From assembly GCA_025617745.1 (NCBI GenBank), contig CM046858.1:44217750-44281749 (forward strand): a DNA stretch of 64,000 nt, in the 5' to 3' direction. The notes under the pieces are model-generated. The model was not told the DNA's origin. It did not search any database and saw only the letters and a program-made list of their open reading frames with translations. The number at the start of each line of letters is the position of its first letter. Within the stretch, counting starts at the first letter, position 1. This document shows, piece by piece, positions 59,584 to 64,000 of this stretch. This DNA is from Heliocidaris erythrogramma (taxonomy: Eukaryota > Echinodermata > Echinoidea > Camarodonta > Echinometridae). Position numbers and translations under genes: made by a program.

Positions 59584-59999
59584 GTATATGAAGAGCTTAC
59601 TTGCAAAAGGCCCTAAATCCATTTTTTATCATATGGCACTTTTTTATATGCCTTAATAGACATTCACCATGTGCATCAAACTGGCTATATTTCAACTTCT
59701 AAAAGTTTCAGGAAGTTTGTTAAAAAATGAGATGAAAATTATGTTTTCTTTCAAAAGGCCCTAAATCCAAAATACTTTTCTTGCAAAAAGCCCTATATCC
59801 ATTCATCTGTCCTGCATCCTGATTGGCTAAGAGAATAGATTTTTGGCATGAATGACCAATCACGCGCCTCCACACAACCATCTATCCAGAGACTCTGTGT
59901 GAGAATCTTTCCAGCTTTTTGACATTTTTTTTTTGGGAATTACATACACAAACTTCCTTCGTTTATCAAGATCTTGAAAATTACTACAACAGTGGAGCT

Positions 60000-60441
60000 T
60001 GCAGATATAACCAACAATCCCAGCAAAAAATCTTGCAAAAGTGTTCAGGTTTAGTTGAAAAAGTAAAATCGCATTGCATGTTATTCTTACATGAACTTGC
60101 TTTCTTCTAATTTCACTGAAGTTCATTCTTATTGGATGTACATAGACCACAATGTCCGATGAATTATCACCACTATGCAATATAAAAGTTTTTCCCTTTA
60201 ATTTATGACCAATGCATAACACATCTAGAATGATATTGTGATGACATTTAAAAAAAAAGTTTCTATTCTTCCATTCTTTTTATTCGAACAGGCAGATATA
60301 AATTTTGTTCGCACTGTGTAAATATTTCTTGCAAAAAGTGTTCAGGTTTAGTTGAAAAAGTAAAATCGCATTGAATGTTATTCTTACATGAACTTGCTTT
60401 CTTCTAATTTCACTGAAGTTCATTCTTATTGGATGTACATG
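60000..60441. repeat. 112-bp direct duplication inside the 1.96-kb element
   Basis: A segment from GTGTTCAGGTTTAGTTGAAA to TCATTCTTATTGGATGTACA occurs at about 60,040-60,141 and 60,339-60,441, offset about 298-300 bases, with one or two differences. Confidence 0.9.
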
Positions 60442-60506
60442 AGTAGGTGATATGAGGATGGTGTGATATTGAAAAAGGTTCAGCAGATGCTGTTAACTCT
60501 AATGAC

Positions 60507-60850
60507 ATGAATAATACAGCCATGACAAAGGTGATGGTGATGATGCTACTGTTAGTGATGGTGATGTTGATGATAGTGATAAATATGATGATGGTAGAAA
60601 TGGTGATAGAGATAATGATAATAGTGGTGGCAATGATAATGGTGATAAAGGTATTTACGATCACCATAATGACGATGATGATGATGATGATGATGGTTAT
60701 GATATGTTAATGTTGATGCTGATTTCATTCATGTGTATGATGGTGTGACGCTGAATGTTCTGATGATGGTAATGGTGTGACGACGATGGCAACTGTACGG
60801 GTGATAATGATGGTATTGGATACGTGATGTGATGTGATGTTGATTATGAT
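60507..60850. repeat. (GAT)n microsatellite
   Basis: Imperfect GATGGTGAT/GATGATGAT repeats over about 340 bases. Confidence 0.9.
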
Positions 60851-60892
60851 GATGCATTCTACTCTGGATACAGTAGATATTGCTTTTATCTT

Positions 60893-61149
60893 GAGCAAAT
60901 CTGCTTTATTAAGGGCAGATAATGACTGGCTACTGTCAGTAAACAATACAAATTATCTTTGGAATCGACTTAAAAATGTTGCTATATCAGGCAAGGTTTA
61001 TCCTAGAAAAGCAAATATTTTATGCAGTTATCTAGAGCAAGTCTGCTTTATTTTTAAGGTCAGATGATTATTTTCGATAAGTCACCCCAATTATCTTTCG
61101 AAGTTTAAATTTTGATTGATTTTATAATGTTATCAGGCAAGGTTTATTA
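60893..61149. repeat. Imperfect tandem duplication
   Basis: GAGCAAATCTGCTTTATTAA at 60,893 through TCAGGCAAGGTTTAT at 61,002 recurs as GAGCAAGTCTGCTTTATTTT at 61,034 through 61,149, offset about 141-147 bases, with many differences. Confidence 0.7.
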
Positions 61150-61540
61150 TAACCCATTGAACACTTTTAATAGGCAGATGGAGCAGCACAAGAGGTTATG
61201 GGAACAAGGGCGGTGGATTTTGGGTTCATTAGAAAGATTTTTAATGTGTAAACTACTATTATCATTCAAGACTTTTCTTGCAAAAGGCCCTAAATCCCAC
61301 TTTTCTTGCAAAAGGCCCTAAATCCAACAAAATAATAAATATAAAAAATCATATAAAATGTTTGACGGCAGCAGGATTTTTTTAATTGTGATTATTGTTA
61401 CCTGTGGTGATGTCTCTTAAACATACATGAAGATCTTCTTGAATGAAATCATAGAACTGTGTGAAACAAAAAATCTCAATTTACTCAGAAGTAGGTAAAG
61501 TGGATTTAGGGCCTTTTGCAAGAAAACTCTTCATATATAC

Positions 61541-62154
61541 ATATATATACTAGGATGGTGCCGATGTACCGGCCTCAATGAGACACGCCCCCACCCCCCT
61601 CGACCTCTGTGAAAGCATAGAGTTATATACGCACTAAACTGTGTATGTAATTAACCATGAAGCTACAAATGATGTAGTACATGCAGTACATGCAGAAGTG
61701 CATGTGCGCTGTGCGAACGAATAACACGTGTGTTGTTGCGCCGTATACATTGAAGCCATACATGCGGATATGGCCTTAAAGTACACGTCACCTTGTTCTT
61801 TGGCAATACACCAATGAAGTTTCTCCCCTTTACAGGTAATCGGTACATGGGTTAGGGGCATAACAGAAGGTACTTTTTTGTGCGTACAGCAGTGAGCTGT
61901 TCCATTGGCAGAATTACTGCTCCCTCTGGAAATTCAATATTTAGAAAATGAATTTATGAAATATGGACGGCACTTCAGCACTTAAAAAAAAATAGTTGGT
62001 GATAATAAGTCACCCTGTCTAAATATCAGAAATGAATGAATAAAGAAATAAATACATGTATTCATAATGCTCTTGTTTAATGTGTCTGAGCAATTTATCT
62101 GTTGATTTGAGCTTATCGCACTTTTTCTTAATAGTAACATTGTATATTAAATAT
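61541..62154. other. Non-coding stretch
   Basis: No gene recognised. AGTACATGCAGTACATGCAGA near 61,676 is a short direct repeat. Confidence 0.4.
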
Positions 62155-62268
62155 ATTTGAAAACCTTTCTAAATGTATGCCTGGCTATTTATTTATCCTT
62201 CTGAACATCATACATGACAGATATCAAAATTTGACAATTTATTAAATCAAGCCTCCACAAAGTTACAG
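62155..62268. mobile_element. Partial copy of the TTAA-flanked MITE
   Basis: Opposite orientation to 11,434-11,823. ATGCCTGGCTATTTATTTAT, CTGAACATCATAC, GACAGATATCAA and TAAATCAAGCCTCCACAAAG match that element's left third. The rest is lost or diverged. Confidence 0.75.
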
Positions 62269-62353
62269 ATCCCCTTAACGGATAGAGTGTCAAGCAAAAA
62301 TATTGGATATTGTGACAAAAATTATTTATTAAAAAAAAAATTGTGATAAGTGA

Positions 62354-62369
62354 ACCCCCCCCCCCCCCC
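62354..62369. repeat. Poly-C run (C16)
   Basis: An uninterrupted run of about 16 C. Confidence 0.9.
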
Positions 62370-63239
62370 GCACCTCTACTTGAAAGCAATATAGATAAAT
62401 ATAAATAATGGATATTGTTAAATCATCATTTACAAATAAGTAAACACATGAAAATTATTATTCATAAATTCCTGTAGTTTTGTACTTATTCTATGACACT
62501 TTTATATGAATAATTGTTTGACAAGGTGAATTATTGAATTTAATATAAAAAATTGTCTAAATGATAAATTTACAAACGGCTCATACCACGGGACCCCCCA
62601 AAAGTAATCTATATCGGGCACAAGAGGGCAGCAAAATATGTAAAAATGTAATTTGTCAATGGGTACAACCAACAGCTAGCTCAGCGCAGTCACGGCAGAC
62701 AACTTTCAAGCTCCAAAATTCAGCTTTTTCAATAACAGAGTGCAGACACTTCATATCAAATTCAGGAGTAGACCCAACGCAACGTGTTGGTACAGTAATG
62801 TTCTAATTTTACTGTGATAGTTATTAATTTTTGGATAGGATTATTACGGCAGGCTGCACATTCAACAGGCTGTGTAATCTCAAGTGGGGCTGAGTGGTTC
62901 CGACACACGAGTGGTTCCGTATTATGCACAGGTTTACTTACATCATACTGCCAAATCTAATTGGAAAATACAGATTTTTAACATATTTTTTCCAATACCC
63001 CCCCTACAAATTGGAATATTCTTTTTTTTTTTTATTTGAAGGAGTAAATGACCAATAGGTCAATTTCACATGAATTTGCTGTTATTTGGTGTATTGTGTG
63101 AGAGGGGAAAAATAATAAAAACAGGATGGTGAAAGTTTTAAAGAAATTGGGCAGAGAATAAGGAAGTTATGACTTTTTCAAAAATTAAATCCTACTTTTA
63201 CTTACACAGATTTTGGTGTTTCTTTTTTCCTTGTTCGAC
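62370..63239. other. Non-coding stretch
   Basis: AT-rich. An open frame at 62,561-62,806 has no family resemblance. Confidence 0.4.
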
Positions 63240-63500
63240 AGTAGTATCATAAAAGTATCATAAAAGCCCTACATACTGTCGTCCTCAAAATTATTCATAC
63301 CCCTTCTAAAATTGGAGAATTTTGCATTTTCCGCAAAATGAAAGGGGAACTGGATTAACTTGCACATCACTTGAATTCATTTAGTTATCTTCTACAAATA
63401 ATGCTGTTTCTCATTTCAACTCATTTGCATAACAATAGAAGTCAGTTAACCAAATTTGGTGATGTTCAAAATTATTCATACCCTTGGTGATTCATTGACT
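63240..63500. mobile_element. Tc1-like terminus with direct repeats
   Basis: TCAAAATTATTCATACCC occurs at about 63,284-63,301 and again at about 63,466-63,483, preceded by GTCGTCC or GATGT. A pair of such direct repeats about 180 bases apart within one end is the IR/DR layout of some Tc1-like transposons. AGTATCATAA is also tandemly doubled at 63,243. No transposase is identified in the remaining 500 bases. Confidence 0.45.
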
Positions 63501-64000
63501 TTGCTGATCATTATGAATCAAAACCTTTGTGATTAAAGCTTGTAACACTTTAGTACACTGTCACAATGCTTCTTGAGGTCTCAACTGAGACAACAGGCCA
63601 ATACCTGGTATCAGATGGCTTAATTTACTTGATGATGTTGTCCAGAGATGCCTTAATTCACCTGGTATTCAGGGCATTCCTTGGATTGAAAGGAGATTTA
63701 ATGTATACAAGGGGTGTAGTTATTGACTTAGTGGTTACGGGACTATGATACTGCTATTTTCATTCAGTTTTCTGCTTAATATTTTGATGAAAATTTTATT
63801 CTGAAGACGAAGAAAAACACTCTTCCTGGAGAGACTTTCCCTGGAACCCTTCCTTGTTGCACTGTCTGAGAGGGAGTTTGCCCTCATACGTTTGCTCCAT
63901 TCTCATTAAAAATGTTTGGGAAGGCCATGGTAGATGTCTAAATGTTAGTTGGTGTCATTTTAATTAGTTTGTTCAGTTACACAAACATACACACTTGGAT
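63501..64000. other. Right-edge stretch, possibly Tc1-like interior
   Basis: No domain recognised. The sequence is less AT-rich (for example GAGGTCTCAACTGAGACAAC, GAGAGGGAGTTTGCCCTC) and may be the decayed interior of the Tc1-like element that continues beyond the window. Confidence 0.3.

Larger units (their letters stand above)
59584..61540. mobile_element. Non-autonomous DNA element with repeated CTTGCAAAAGGCCC motif
   Basis: The left end GTATATGAAGAGCTTACTTG and the complement of the right end, GTATATATGAAGAGTTTTCTTG, are inverted repeats extending about 40 bases to CTAAATCCA. The motif CTTGCAAAAGGCCCTAAATC occurs directly at 59,600, 59,748, 59,780 (degenerate), 61,277 and 61,305, and inverted at 61,502. 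This is a subterminal array typical of transposase-binding sites. The interior holds two direct duplications and a (GAT)n tract. No transposase is recognised. Confidence 0.65.

Overview
This window is animal nuclear DNA: AT-rich, almost entirely non-coding, and full of microsatellites, long poly-G/poly-C runs, fold-back (MITE-like) elements, tRNA-derived SINEs and broken LINEs. The one gene that can be named with certainty is a Runx (Runt-domain) transcription factor on the minus strand. Its sequence, the very long intron and the repeat types suggest a marine invertebrate deuterostome, most likely an echinoderm; that assignment is inference.

Layout. 1-17,500 holds the 5' half of the Runx gene, read right to left. 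The promoter/5'UTR lies at about 16,745-17,520, coding exon 1 at 16,297-16,744, a 10.8 kb intron at 5,518-16,296, and a 105-bp coding exon 2 at 5,413-5,517. The next intron continues to the left edge. Together the two exons encode essentially the whole Runt domain; the C-terminal exons are outside the window. Two Runx-type sites lie just upstream of the start codon and two more in intron 1, which would allow autoregulation. Two GC/CpG-rich islands (1,041-1,320 and 15,531-15,650) have no assigned function.

17,500-49,000 is upstream intergenic DNA with no recognised host gene. It contains fold-back elements, four tRNA-type SINE copies plus one fragment, three CR1/jockey-like LINE 3' pieces (32.1-33.1, 34.1-34.5 and 35.3-35.8 kb), and a roughly 394-bp tandem duplication at 39.8-40.6 kb. 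Each unit of that duplication carries a hammerhead-ribozyme-like core of the kind known from Penelope-like elements. There are also large microsatellites, notably a 600-bp (AGT/AGC)n tract at 42.8-43.4 kb.

49,000-52,480 is a 5'-truncated L1/Tx1-type LINE with a perfect 16-bp target-site duplication. It is dead: it has frameshifts, and the catalytic YADD reads YAND. It landed beside a perfect fold-back element.

53,000-64,000 is a mosaic. A short, convincing first coding exon starts on the plus strand at 53,032. Two abutting inverted-repeat-bounded elements follow (53,238-54,720 and 54,718-56,474), sharing a repeated 670-bp module. The second contains a credible but unidentified minus-strand exon (55,823-56,008) whose predicted acceptor lies inside a perfect hairpin. 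Further right are a LINE 3' fragment with a zinc-knuckle tail (58.3-58.85 kb), a possible 3' terminal exon (about 59.0-59.16 kb), a 1.96-kb element with repeated subterminal motifs (59,584-61,540), and a Tc1-like terminus near 63.3 kb.

No prokaryotic features, CRISPR arrays, rRNA genes or intact tRNA genes were seen.
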